Positions 56,001-64,000 of a DNA stretch of 64,000 bases are shown one piece after another; position 1 is the stretch's first letter; every line of letters begins with the position of its first letter. The translations under genes and the position numbers were made by a program. Source of the stretch: Pseudomonas asturiensis (GTDB lineage Bacteria > Pseudomonadota > Gammaproteobacteria > Pseudomonadales > Pseudomonadaceae); assembly GCF_900143095.1 (NCBI RefSeq), contig NZ_FRDA01000004.1:1-64000 (forward strand), written 5' to 3'. The notes under the pieces are model-generated. The model saw only the letters and a list, made by a program, of their open reading frames with translations. It did not search any database and had not been told where the DNA came from.

Positions 56001-57878
56001 TTCGGTAACGGCCTGTTGATGTCCGACAAGCTGCAACTGGTCGCAGCCTTCAACCACCTGCACATCTTCATCGATCCGAATCCGGACCCGGCCACCAGCT
56101 TCGTCGAGCGTCAGCGTCTGTTCGACCTGCCGCGTTCGTCCTGGACCGATTACGACACGAGCATCATGTCCGCTGGCGGCGGAATCTTCCCGCGTAGCGC
56201 CAAGAGCATCGCCATCACCGAACAGATGAAGGCGCGCTTCGACATCAAGGCCGACAAACTGACCCCGACCGAACTGCTGCATGCACTGCTCAAGGCACCA
56301 GTGGACCTGTTGTGGAACGGCGGCATCGGTACGTACGTGAAATCCAGCGAAGAGTCCCATGCGGACGTCGGCGACAAGGCCAACGACGCGCTGCGTGTCG
56401 ATGGCAACGAACTGCGCTGCAAAGTGGTGGGCGAGGGCGGCAACCTGGGCATGACCCAACTGGGCCGTGTCGAGTTCGGCCTCAATGGCGGCGCGACCAA
56501 CACCGACTTTATCGACAACGCCGGTGGTGTGGACTGCTCCGACCACGAAGTAAACATCAAGATCCTGCTCAACGAAGTGGTGCAGGCTGGCGACATGACC
56601 GAGAAGCAGCGCAACCAGCTGCTTGAAAGCATGACCGACGAAGTCGGCCATCTGGTGCTGGGCAACAACTACAAGCAGACTCAGGCGCTGTCGCTGGCGG
56701 CTCGCCGTGCCTACGACCGCATCGCTGAATACAAGCGCCTGATGAACGACCTGGAAGCCCGTGGCAAGCTGGACCGTGCCATCGAGTTCCTGCCGGCCGA
56801 AGAACAGATCGTCGAGCGTGTCTCGGCCGGTCATGGTCTGAGCCGTGCCGAGCTGTCGGTGCTGATTTCCTACAGCAAGATCGACCTCAAGGAAGCGTTG
56901 CTGGAATCCCGTGTTCCGGATGACGACTACCTGGCACGCGACATGGAAACCGCGTTCCCGCCATCGCTGGGCGCCAAGTTCTCCGTCGCCATGCGCAGTC
57001 ACCGCCTGAAGCGTGAAATCGTCAGCACCCAGATCGCCAACGATCTGGTCAACCACATGGGCATCACGTTCGTGCAGCGACTCAAAGAGTCGACCGGCAT
57101 GAGCGCTGCCAACGTGGCCGGTGCTTACGTGATCGTGCGTGACATCTTCCACCTCCCGCACTGGTTCCGTCAGATCGAGGCGCTGGACTACAAGGTGTCG
57201 GCAGAAATCCAGCTGTCGTTGATGGATGAGCTGATGCGTCTTGGGCGTCGCGCCACACGCTGGTTCCTGCGCAGCCGTCGCAATGAGCTGGATGCCGGTC
57301 GTGACGTGGCGCACTTCGGTCCGCATATCGCCGCACTGGGCCTCAAGCTCGACGAACTGCTGGAAGGTCCGACCCGTGAGGTCTGGCAGGCGCGTTATCA
57401 GGCCTATGTCGAAGCCGGTGTGCCTGAGTTGCTGGCACGCATGGTGGCGGGCACCACGCACCTGTACACGCTGTTGCCGATCATCGAAGCCTCCGATGTC
57501 ACCGGGCAGAACGCTGCCGACGTGGCCAAGGTGTACTTCGCTGTGGGCAGCGCGCTGGACGTGACCTGGTACCTGCAGCAGATCAGCAGCCTGCCGGTGG
57601 AAAACAACTGGCAGGCACTGGCACGCGAAGCGTTCCGCGACGACATCGACTGGCAACAACGGGCGATCACCGTGTCGGTCCTGCAGATGCCGGACGGTCC
57701 ATCGGACGTGGAAGAGCGCCTGGCGCTGTGGCTTGAGCAGCACGCTCCCATGGTCGAGCGCTGGCGCGCGATGCTGGTCGAACTGCGTGCCGCAAGCGGT
57801 ACGGACTACGCCATGTACGCCGTCGCCAACCGAGAGCTGCTGGACCTGGCCATGAGCGGACAGGCTGTCACGGCTTGA
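53022..57878 (+). CDS. gdhB: NAD-specific glutamate dehydrogenase, large (180-kDa) type
   Basis: Oxidises glutamate to 2-oxoglutarate and ammonia; 1618 residues, the usual size of the large GDH class. Three ACT-like regulatory segments fill roughly 1-680, the catalytic GDH domain lies near 700-1220 ([54 protein letters not shown]), and a helical C-terminus of about 400 residues ends it. The start is the ATG at 53022, with GGAG upstream; the frame stays open back to 52791, but that part is unlike the family. Followed by an intrinsic terminator. Confidence 0.97.
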   Translation: [1618 protein letters not shown]

Positions 57879-57899
57879 GGATTTGACTGACGCTTGACG

Positions 57900-57934
57900 A
57901 AAAAACCCGCCTTGAGAGAGGCGGGTTTTTTTTT
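57900..57934 (+). terminator. Intrinsic terminator after gdhB (bidirectional)
   Basis: Stem CCCGCC / GGCGGG with nine Ts after it and six As before it, 20 bases past gdhB. The A-run lets it also stop mntP transcripts arriving from the right. Confidence 0.9.
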
Positions 57935-57986
57935 GCCGATCCGGAAAATGTCTTCAACGCCGGCTGCGCTTTTGCCGGTCAGTCGA

Positions 57987-58559
57987 TCACACGGCGGACA
58001 GGTGTTCGTAGAGGATGGTCGCACCGACCAGCATCAGCACCACGCCACCGACAATTTCGGCGCGCTTGCCAACGACTGTTCCCAGCGCACGGCCGAGCAT
58101 CACACCAATGGTCACCATCACGGTCGTGGCCAGGCCTATCGCCGCCGCCGCGACCAGAATATTAACGTCCACGAAAGCCAGACCCACGCCCACTGCCAGG
58201 GCGTCAATGCTGGTGGCGAACGCGGTGATCGCCAGGATCAGGAATGAGTGCTGGCCTGGCTTCTCTTCTTCCTCGTCGTCATGTTTAAGCCCGTTATAGA
58301 TCATGTGCAGACCCAGCGCGAGGAGCAGGACAAAGGCGATCCAGTGGTCCCAGCTTTCCACGAATCGGGTCGCTACCTGGCCGATACTCCAGCCAATGAT
58401 GGGCGTGATGGCTTCGATGACACCGAAGATCAGTCCTGTTCGTACGGCTTCGATAAAGCGGGGCTTGTGAAGGCTGGCCCCTTTGCCCAGGGCTGCTGCA
58501 AAAGCGTCCGTGGACATCGCAAGGGCGAGGAAAATGAGGGAAATGGGATTCACGGTCAA
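57987..58559 (-). CDS. mntP: Manganese exporter MntP
   Basis: 190 residues, six helices in two repeated halves. Each half carries the family's acidic motif: [17 protein letters not shown] near 11-27 and [19 protein letters not shown] near 112-130. An acidic loop ([11 protein letters not shown]) lies between the halves. Exports Mn2+ from the cytoplasm. The leader upstream matches the yybP-ykoY manganese riboswitch, a standard partner of mntP. Confidence 0.95.
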   Translation of the reverse strand: MTVNPISLIFLALAMSTDAFAAALGKGASLHKPRFIEAVRTGLIFGVIEAITPIIGWSIGQVATRFVESWDHWIAFVLLLALGLHMIYNGLKHDDEEEEKPGQHSFLILAITAFATSIDALAVGVGLAFVDVNILVAAAAIGLATTVMVTIGVMLGRALGTVVGKRAEIVGGVVLMLVGATILYEHLSAV

Positions 58560-58617
58560 CGTCCAGTCGGGCTATGAGTCAACGACGCAGCCACACGCCC
58601 GACTTTAGGCATGGATG

Positions 58618-58735
58618 CATCGTTGGTCTCGCCAACCAAAAGGTGTCCGCACCACGGCATGCTGCCGAGAATGTTGATGCGAACGCTCCGTGACGTGAGT
58701 CCGGAACAGGCTACTCCCCAACAAGGGACGCCACT
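58618..58735 (-). promoter_or_regulatory. yybP-ykoY-type (Mn2+) riboswitch upstream of mntP
   Basis: On the minus strand the leader begins CCCTTGTTGGGGAGTAGCC; GGGGAGTAGC is the hallmark of this class. About 80 bases on is a hairpin GGTTGGCGAGACCAAC (plus-strand 58622-58637). A TATAGT -10 box lies just upstream (plus-strand 58733-58738). Mn2+ binding is expected to release mntP expression. Exact borders are estimated. Confidence 0.75.
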
Positions 58736-58984
58736 ATAGCCATATGAATGTGAAAAAGATATTAAGCGACAGCGCATAATTTCGCCGCGGACCGTGATGC
58801 GTTGGCGGCTCACGCGTAGCGCTTTACGGAACTCATTGGCGCGAACCGGGCTCAGTTGCAGTGTGGGTTAGCGGTCGCTTCTGGTGTCGACTCGATCAAC
58901 GTCGGTAGGGCATCACTGGGTATCGGCCAGCGACTTTCCCACATCACGATACCTCGACAGTCATTGAAAAGAGAGCCACTCACC

Positions 58985-59530
58985 ATGCAGGCAGACACAC
59001 TTTCATGGGGCCACGGCCCTCGCGTTCTTGAGGTGTTCCTTGAGCCCACGTGCCCATTTTCGGTTAAGGCCTTTCGCAAGCTCGACACGCTGCTGGAAAA
59101 AGCGGGCGAAGACCGCCTCACCATCAAGATCCGGCTGCAGTCCCAGCCGTGGCACCTGTTTTCCGGCGTGATTGTGCGCTGCATCCTCGCCGCTTCAACC
59201 CTTGAAGGCGGCAAGGATACGGCCAAGGCAGTGATGGCAGCCGTTGCGGCGCATCGCGACGAATTCGAATTCGAGCACCACGCCAGCGGCCCCAATCTCG
59301 ACGCCACACCCAATGACATCATTGCCCGTCTGGAAGGCTACAGCGGCGTCTCGCTGGCCGAAGCGTTTGCGCAGCCTGAGCTTGAGCATGTCATCAAATG
59401 GCACTGCAAATACGCGCGCCAGAATGGCATCCATGTATCCCCGACGTTCATGGTCGATGGCCTGGTGCAGCCTGCGATGAGCAGCGGTGATGGGGTCGAG
59501 CAGTGGCTGTCGCAGCTTCAGTTGAGCTGA
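58985..59530 (+). CDS. DsbA-like thioredoxin-fold protein with a CPFS site
   Basis: 181 residues, no signal peptide, so cytoplasmic. EVFLEPTCPFSVKAFRKL places C23-P-F-S26 where DsbA-type proteins have CxxC; only the nucleophilic Cys remains. The cis-Pro loop is HVSPTFMVDG near 158, and a helical insert occupies 60-130. A single-Cys site suggests a glutathione-linked transferase or isomerase rather than a disulfide oxidase. The start at 58985 follows AGAGAG. Its neighbour, mntP, is divergent; no obvious functional partner. Confidence 0.8.
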   Translation: MQADTLSWGHGPRVLEVFLEPTCPFSVKAFRKLDTLLEKAGEDRLTIKIRLQSQPWHLFSGVIVRCILAASTLEGGKDTAKAVMAAVAAHRDEFEFEHHASGPNLDATPNDIIARLEGYSGVSLAEAFAQPELEHVIKWHCKYARQNGIHVSPTFMVDGLVQPAMSSGDGVEQWLSQLQLS

Positions 59531-59564
59531 CTGGCGCAATTGCTGGCCTTGTGAAAACCGGTCG

Positions 59565-60461
59565 TTATCTGGAGAACCTTCTGGCGCCTGCCACACAGCC
59601 GATGACTGCAACCGTGACCCCCAGCATGCCGAGGCTGACGGGCTCGCCAAGCAGTGTGGCGGCCAGTGCCAGGCCGAAGAAAGGCTGCAACAACTGAAGC
59701 TGGCCGACCGCTGCTATGCCGCCTTGTGCCAGCCCGCGATACCAGAACACGAAGCCGATCAGCATGCTGAACACCGAAACGTAAAACAGGCTGGCCCACG
59801 CCCCGGCGGTAATCCCTGAAAACGAGGAGGGTGCACTGATCACCGCCAGCGGCAGCATCATAGGCAGGGCAAGTGCCAGAGCCCAGCAGATGACCTGCCA
59901 GCCGCCCAGGGTCCTCGACAGTCTGGCTCCCTCGGCATAGCCCAGCCCGCAGACGAGAATGGCCAGCAGCATCAGGGCGTCTCCCGTGACTGAAGCGCTG
60001 ATGCCCTGAGCCAGAGCAAAACCCACCACCATGGCGCTGCCCAGGATCGAGAACAGCCAGAAAGCACCGCTTGGCCGTTCGCCGCCGCGCAGTACGCCGA
60101 AGACTGCAGTGGCCAGCGGCAGCAGGCCGACGAAGACAATGGAGTGCGCCGAGGTGACGTGCTCCAGTGCCAGCGCGGTCAGCAATGGAAAGCCCAGCAC
60201 CACGCCCAGTGCAACGATACCCAGGGAAAGAATCTGGTGGTTTGCCGGGCGTTTTTCCTTGAACGCTACAAGCATGCCGATTGCCAGGGTTGCGGCGAGG
60301 GTTGCGCGGGCGAAGGTGAGGAACAGTGGGTCGAACGTCATCACGGCTATTCGTGTGGCAGGCAGCGAGCCGCTGAAAATCAATACGCCGATCAGGCCGT
60401 TCAGCCATCCGCTGCGGGATGGATGAGCGGTCGGACGGCATGGATTCACTGTCTGTTCCAT
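59565..60461 (-). CDS. EamA/DMT-family transporter
   Basis: 298 residues, ten helices in two EamA repeats (first ending near 150, FVGLLPLATAVFGVLRGGER; second ending QLQLLQPFFGLALAATLLGE). Probably a metabolite or amino-acid exporter. It is divergent from a MocR regulator, the two starts 78 bases apart, the usual sign that the regulator controls it. Confidence 0.9.
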   Translation of the reverse strand: MEQTVNPCRPTAHPSRSGWLNGLIGVLIFSGSLPATRIAVMTFDPLFLTFARATLAATLAIGMLVAFKEKRPANHQILSLGIVALGVVLGFPLLTALALEHVTSAHSIVFVGLLPLATAVFGVLRGGERPSGAFWLFSILGSAMVVGFALAQGISASVTGDALMLLAILVCGLGYAEGARLSRTLGGWQVICWALALALPMMLPLAVISAPSSFSGITAGAWASLFYVSVFSMLIGFVFWYRGLAQGGIAAVGQLQLLQPFFGLALAATLLGEPVSLGMLGVTVAVIGCVAGARRFSR

Positions 60462-60538
60462 GGGGTTTCCCTGGGCTGTTCAATCGGGGTGGATTGGCGC
60501 ATCGTAGGGCTGCTACTCAATACAATCAAAAAATCGTC
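60462..60538. promoter_or_regulatory. Shared promoter region of the EamA transporter and MocR regulator
   Basis: Only 77 bases separate the two divergent starts. The right half is AT-rich (CTCAATACAATCAAAAAATC) and probably holds both -10 elements and the MocR operator; no clear direct-repeat pair could be assigned by eye. Confidence 0.4.
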
Positions 60539-61885
60539 ATGGATACATTGGCTATGGCTCGCTCACGTTACAAATCGGTGGTGGACCAGATGGCGGCAGA
60601 CATTCGCTCGGCACGCCTGTTGCCAGGCGCGCGCCTGCCTACGCATCGTCAGTTGGCGGCCGATCATGGGCTGGCGCTGGTGACGGCCACGCGGGTCTAT
60701 GCCGAGCTTGAAGCCATGGGCCTGGTCAGTGGTGAGACGGGACGTGGCACGTTCGTTCGCGAAACCGCGCTCTCGCCAGGCCTCGGAATCGACCAGAAAG
60801 CCGTGGCCGTCGACATGATCGACCTGAATTTCAATTACCCGTCGCTCCCCGGTCAGGCCGATTTGTTGCGCGCGGCGCTACGGCAGTTGGCCTTGTCGGG
60901 TGATCTCGAGTCATTGCTGCGTTATCAACCCCACGCGGGACGTCCGCACGAGCGCGCTGTTGTCGCGCGTCATTTGCATGTTCGCGGACTGACGGTCGAG
61001 CCTGAGCAGGTATTACTCACCAATGGGGCGCAACAGGGGTTGGCCATTGCGCTGATGGCGTTGCTCAAACCCGGTGATGTCATCGCCGCCGACGCCCTGA
61101 CGTATTCGGGGTTCAAAGTGCTGGCGCAGGCGCTGCACCTTGAAGTGGTGCCTGTACCGTCGCTTGGCGAGGGTCCCGATCCGGATGCGTTCGAGCGGCT
61201 GTGTCTCAGTCGGCCCGTGAAGGCGCTCTACACCATGCCGACGCTGCACAACCCGCTCGGCTGGGTGATGAGCCAGGACCGGCGTGAGCAATGGGTGGCG
61301 CTCGCACGCAGGCATGACGTGCTGATCATCGAAGACGCGGCGTACGCGTTTTTGGCCGACAAGCCTCCCGCGCCGCTGGCGATGCTGGCACCTGAGCGGA
61401 CGGTCTATGTGTCGGGCCTGTCCAAAAGTGTCGCCACGGGTCTGCGGGTAGGGTTTATCGCCGCGCCCGCCGACAGAGTGCCGGCCATGGAGCGTGTCAT
61501 CCGGGCAACCACCTGGAACACGCCCGGGGTGCTGACGGCCATTGCGACGGGATGGATTGACGATGGCACCGTTCTGAAACTGGAGGCCGAAAAGCGGCGT
61601 GACGCCCAGGCCAGGCAGGCGGTGGCTCGCGAAGTGCTTGAAGGCATCAAGTTCGTCGGCCATCCCTCATCTTATTTTTTATGGCTGCCACTGCCAGAGG
61701 ACGCTCGTGCCGATCAGATCGCCATGGCCTTGTCGCAGGAGCAGGTTGCGGTATCGACCGCCGAGCCCTTTGCGACCTCCACCAGCGTGCCCCATGCGCT
61801 GCGGCTGGCGTTGGGATCGGTGAGTATGGATGAGTTGCGCAATGGGCTGGAGAAGGTCAGAAGTGTGATTGGGGATTACCTGTAG
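60539..61885 (+). CDS. MocR-family regulator (GntR HTH plus aminotransferase domain)
   Basis: 448 residues. N-terminal GntR winged helix (10-75, RLPTHRQLAADHGLALVTAT), a linker, then a fold-type I aminotransferase domain (110-445) with PLP lysine K296 in VSGLSKSVATGL. Such proteins sense an amino acid or PLP derivative and switch a nearby gene. The start is the ATG at 60539; another at 60554 is possible. The divergent EamA transporter is the likely target. There is no pdxS/pdxT or GABA gene nearby to suggest the ligand. Confidence 0.9.
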   Translation: MDTLAMARSRYKSVVDQMAADIRSARLLPGARLPTHRQLAADHGLALVTATRVYAELEAMGLVSGETGRGTFVRETALSPGLGIDQKAVAVDMIDLNFNYPSLPGQADLLRAALRQLALSGDLESLLRYQPHAGRPHERAVVARHLHVRGLTVEPEQVLLTNGAQQGLAIALMALLKPGDVIAADALTYSGFKVLAQALHLEVVPVPSLGEGPDPDAFERLCLSRPVKALYTMPTLHNPLGWVMSQDRREQWVALARRHDVLIIEDAAYAFLADKPPAPLAMLAPERTVYVSGLSKSVATGLRVGFIAAPADRVPAMERVIRATTWNTPGVLTAIATGWIDDGTVLKLEAEKRRDAQARQAVAREVLEGIKFVGHPSSYFLWLPLPEDARADQIAMALSQEQVAVSTAEPFATSTSVPHALRLALGSVSMDELRNGLEKVRSVIGDYL

Positions 61886-62076
61886 CGGAACATCATGCAA
61901 CTTGCTGAATAAAAGCGGTTTTTTGTGGGCGCAAGCTTGCTCGCGAAAGGTCTGGCGCTGACGCCACAGCCTGTACCTTGCCTTCGTCGGATCGCTGTCC
62001 AGAGCAAGCTCACCCACGGCCACTTCAGCGTGGGCACGCTTCTCCGAACGCTCTGCGTCCGCTGTTCTCCAGGCAT
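61886..62076. other. Intergenic region between the MocR gene and acnB
   Basis: Convergent gene ends. Contains one lone REP-like palindrome (GCGCAAGCTTGCTCGCGAAAGG near 61928-61950, of the type seen at 38683) and nothing else recognisable before the acnB terminator. Confidence 0.6.
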
Positions 62077-62102
62077 AAAAAAACCCCGCACGAGGCGGGG
62101 TT
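62077..62102 (-). terminator. Intrinsic terminator after acnB
   Basis: On the minus strand the stem CCCCGC / GCGGGG (6 bp, 5-base loop) is followed by seven Ts, about 25 bases past the acnB stop. Confidence 0.88.
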
Positions 62103-62124
62103 CTTTTAACGCGGTGTTTCGTTG

Positions 62125-64000
62125 TTACGCTTGAACGACCGGAATGTTGGCGTTCGCTGCGGCTTCACGGAACTCGGCGATCTGATCGAAGCTCAGGTAG
62201 CGGTACACGTCCGCTGCCATAGTGTCGATCTGCTGGGCGTAGCCCATGTACTCTTCAACGGTCGGCAGGCGACCCAGGATCGATGCGACGGACGCCAGTT
62301 CGGCCGAGGCCAGGTAGACGTTCGCGCCGTCACCTAGACGGTTCGGGAAGTTACGGGTCGACGTCGACACAACGGTCGAGTTCGGCTCGACGCGTGCCTG
62401 GTTACCCATGCACAGCGAGCAGCCCGGCATTTCCATGCGCGCGCCAGCCTTGCCGTAGATGCCGTAGTAGCCTTCTTCGGTCAGTTGATGAGCATCCATC
62501 TTGGTTGGCGGCGACAGCCACAGGCGTGTCGGCAACTGGCCCTTGACCTTGTCCAGCAACTTGCCGGCAGCGCGGAAGTGGCCGATGTTGGTCATGCAGG
62601 AACCGATGAACACTTCGTCGATCTTCTCGCCCTGTACCGAAGACAGCAGGCGGGCATCGTCCGGGTCGTTCGGCGCGCAGAGCACAGGCTCTTTGACGTC
62701 GGCCAGGTCGATTTCGATGATTTCAGCGTACTCGGCGTCCTTGTCGGCTTCCAGCAGCTCAGGGTTGGCAATCCAGGCTTCCATGGCCTGGGCACGACGC
62801 TCCAGAGTGCGTGGATCGCCGTAGCCCTGTTCGATCATCCAGCGCAGCAGGGTGATGTTGGAGTTCAGGTACTCGATGATCGGCTCTTTGGCCAGCTTGA
62901 TGGTGCAACCGGCTGCCGAACGTTCGGCCGAAGCGTCAGACAGCTCGAAAGCCTGCTCGATGCTCAGGTTGTCCAGGCCTTCGATTTCCAGGATGCGGCC
63001 GGAGAACGCGTTCTTCTTGCCTTTCTTCTCTACGGTCAGCAGGCCAGCCTGAATCGCGTAGTAAGGAATGGCGTGAACCAGGTCACGCAGGGTGATGCCA
63101 GGCTGCATCTTGCCCTTGAAGCGAACCAGGATCGACTCAGGCATGTCCAGCGGCATCACGCCGGTGGCAGCCGCGAACGCAACCAGGCCCGAACCGGCCG
63201 GGAAGGAGATACCGATCGGGAAGCGGGTGTGCGAGTCACCACCGGTGCCGACGGTGTCCGGCAGCAGCATGCGGTTCAGCCAGCTGTGGATGATGCCGTC
63301 GCCCGGACGCAGGGAAACGCCGCCGCGGGTCATGATGAAGTCAGGCAGCGTGTGGTGCGTCTTGACGTCGATCGGCTTTGGATAGGCTGCGGTATGGCAG
63401 AAGGACTGCATGACCAGATCGGTCGAGAAGCCCAGGCACGCCAGGTCTTTGAGCTCGTCGCGGGTCATCGGGCCAGTGGTGTCCTGGGAGCCGACGGTGG
63501 TCATCTTCGGTTCGCAGTAGGTGCCCGGGCGGATACCTGCTACGCCACAGGCCTTGCCGACCATCTTCTGCGCCAGGGTGAAACCCTTGGTGCTTTCGGC
63601 TGGCTGGTCTGGGGTCTTGAACAGGTCGAAGGCTGGCAGGCCCAGTTCGGCGCGTGCCTTGCTGGTCAGGCCGCGGCCGATGATCAACGGAATGCGGCCG
63701 CCGGCGCGGACTTCGTCCAACAGAACCGGGGTCTTCATTTCGAAAGTGGTGATGACTTCGTCGCTGTCGTGCTTGCAGACCTTGCCAGCGTACGGGTAGA
63801 CGTCGATCACGTCGCCCATGTTGATGTTCGAGACATCGAATTCGATTGGCAGGGCGCCCGCATCTTCCATGGTGTTGTAGAAGATCGGAGCGATCTTGCT
63901 GCCGAAGCAGAAGCCGCCGGCGCGCTTGTTCGGCACGTAAGGCACGTCGTCGCCGAAGAACCACAGTACCGAGTTGGTCGCCGATTTACGCGAGGAACCG
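62125..64000 (-). CDS. acnB: Aconitate hydratase B, C-terminal part (start outside window)
   Basis: Interconverts citrate and isocitrate in the TCA cycle with a 4Fe-4S cluster. About 624 residues are present, the N-terminal quarter being beyond the right edge. Features: [20 protein letters not shown], the cluster cysteines in [15 protein letters not shown] and [14 protein letters not shown], and the C-terminal arginine region [20 protein letters not shown]. This is the B-type protein (HEAT-like domain first), not AcnA. The own terminator lies just downstream. Confidence 0.98.
   Translation of the reverse strand, partial: GSSRKSATNSVLWFFGDDVPYVPNKRAGGFCFGSKIAPIFYNTMEDAGALPIEFDVSNINMGDVIDVYPYAGKVCKHDSDEVITTFEMKTPVLLDEVRAGGRIPLIIGRGLTSKARAELGLPAFDLFKTPDQPAESTKGFTLAQKMVGKACGVAGIRPGTYCEPKMTTVGSQDTTGPMTRDELKDLACLGFSTDLVMQSFCHTAAYPKPIDVKTHHTLPDFIMTRGGVSLRPGDGIIHSWLNRMLLPDTVGTGGDSHTRFPIGISFPAGSGLVAFAAATGVMPLDMPESILVRFKGKMQPGITLRDLVHAIPYYAIQAGLLTVEKKGKKNAFSGRILEIEGLDNLSIEQAFELSDASAERSAAGCTIKLAKEPIIEYLNSNITLLRWMIEQGYGDPRTLERRAQAMEAWIANPELLEADKDAEYAEIIEIDLADVKEPVLCAPNDPDDARLLSSVQGEKIDEVFIGSCMTNIGHFRAAGKLLDKVKGQLPTRLWLSPPTKMDAHQLTEEGYYGIYGKAGARMEMPGCSLCMGNQARVEPNSTVVSTSTRNFPNRLGDGANVYLASAELASVASILGRLPTVEEYMGYAQQIDTMAADVYRYLSFDQIAEFREAAANANIPVVQA

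Noticed and set aside
55020..57743. Minus-strand open frame of about 900 codons inside gdhB
   Set aside because: Antisense shadow of a catalytic core that is plainly coding on the plus strand.

Overview
The window is about 60% GC, densely packed with overlapping genes, and reads as the chromosome of a fluorescent pseudomonad, probably of the Pseudomonas syringae group. The signs are a 1618-residue NAD-dependent glutamate dehydrogenase, an AcnB aconitase, a moxR-bat aerotolerance operon, a yjf/PspA operon, and Pseudomonas-type REP palindromes. I see no rRNA, tRNA, phage, transposase or CRISPR array. The species call rests on gene content read by eye, not on a database search.

Left part, 1-19.8 kb. 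The 5' end of biosynthetic ilvA (minus strand) sits behind what looks like a complete ribosome-mediated attenuator with an Ile-rich leader peptide. Then come an AraC regulator paired with a nitrilase-like protein that lacks the catalytic Cys, fadH, a PLP-dependent deaminase, a 123-bp tandem repeat, an MHS transporter, a fosmidomycin-resistance-like MFS gene overlapping arsB, a DUF1853 gene, a diguanylate cyclase, and the packed run nadK / metallophosphatase / glpG / DUF1315 / DUF2797 / pepN.

Middle, 19.9-38.8 kb. An eight-gene envelope-stress-type operon (yjfI, a PspA homologue, rhomboid, K+ channel, yjfK, yjfL, yjfM and an ATP-grasp ligase) is followed by a YCF48 beta-propeller plus MMPL/RND pair. 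A four-copy REP-pair array runs into the 3' end of a GntR regulator. That regulator sits in a sugar-acid locus (IlvD-family dehydratase, ACS-family MFS, AraD1) with a textbook FadR-type operator in the divergent promoter. Next come a small acidic protein whose stop codon lies in a perfect ANR/FNR box, an isolated membrane domain of quinoprotein glucose dehydrogenase without its PQQ barrel, a periplasmic lactonase and a small secreted protein.

Right part, 38.8-64 kb. A long minus-strand run carries moxR, DUF58, DUF4381, batA, batB/C, batD, sbcD, sbcC and a GST gene, nearly all with 4-base overlaps. After it come an amidohydrolase, a small Imm10-like protein, gdhB, mntP behind a yybP-ykoY-type (Mn2+) riboswitch, a DsbA-like protein with a CPFS site, a divergent EamA transporter / MocR regulator pair, and the 3' two thirds of acnB.

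Most genes are core metabolism. The parts that most merit follow-up are the ilvA attenuator, the yjf/PspA operon with its embedded channel and rhomboid, the ANR-box promoter in front of the isolated Gcd membrane domain, and the REP array that has copied the end of the GntR gene.
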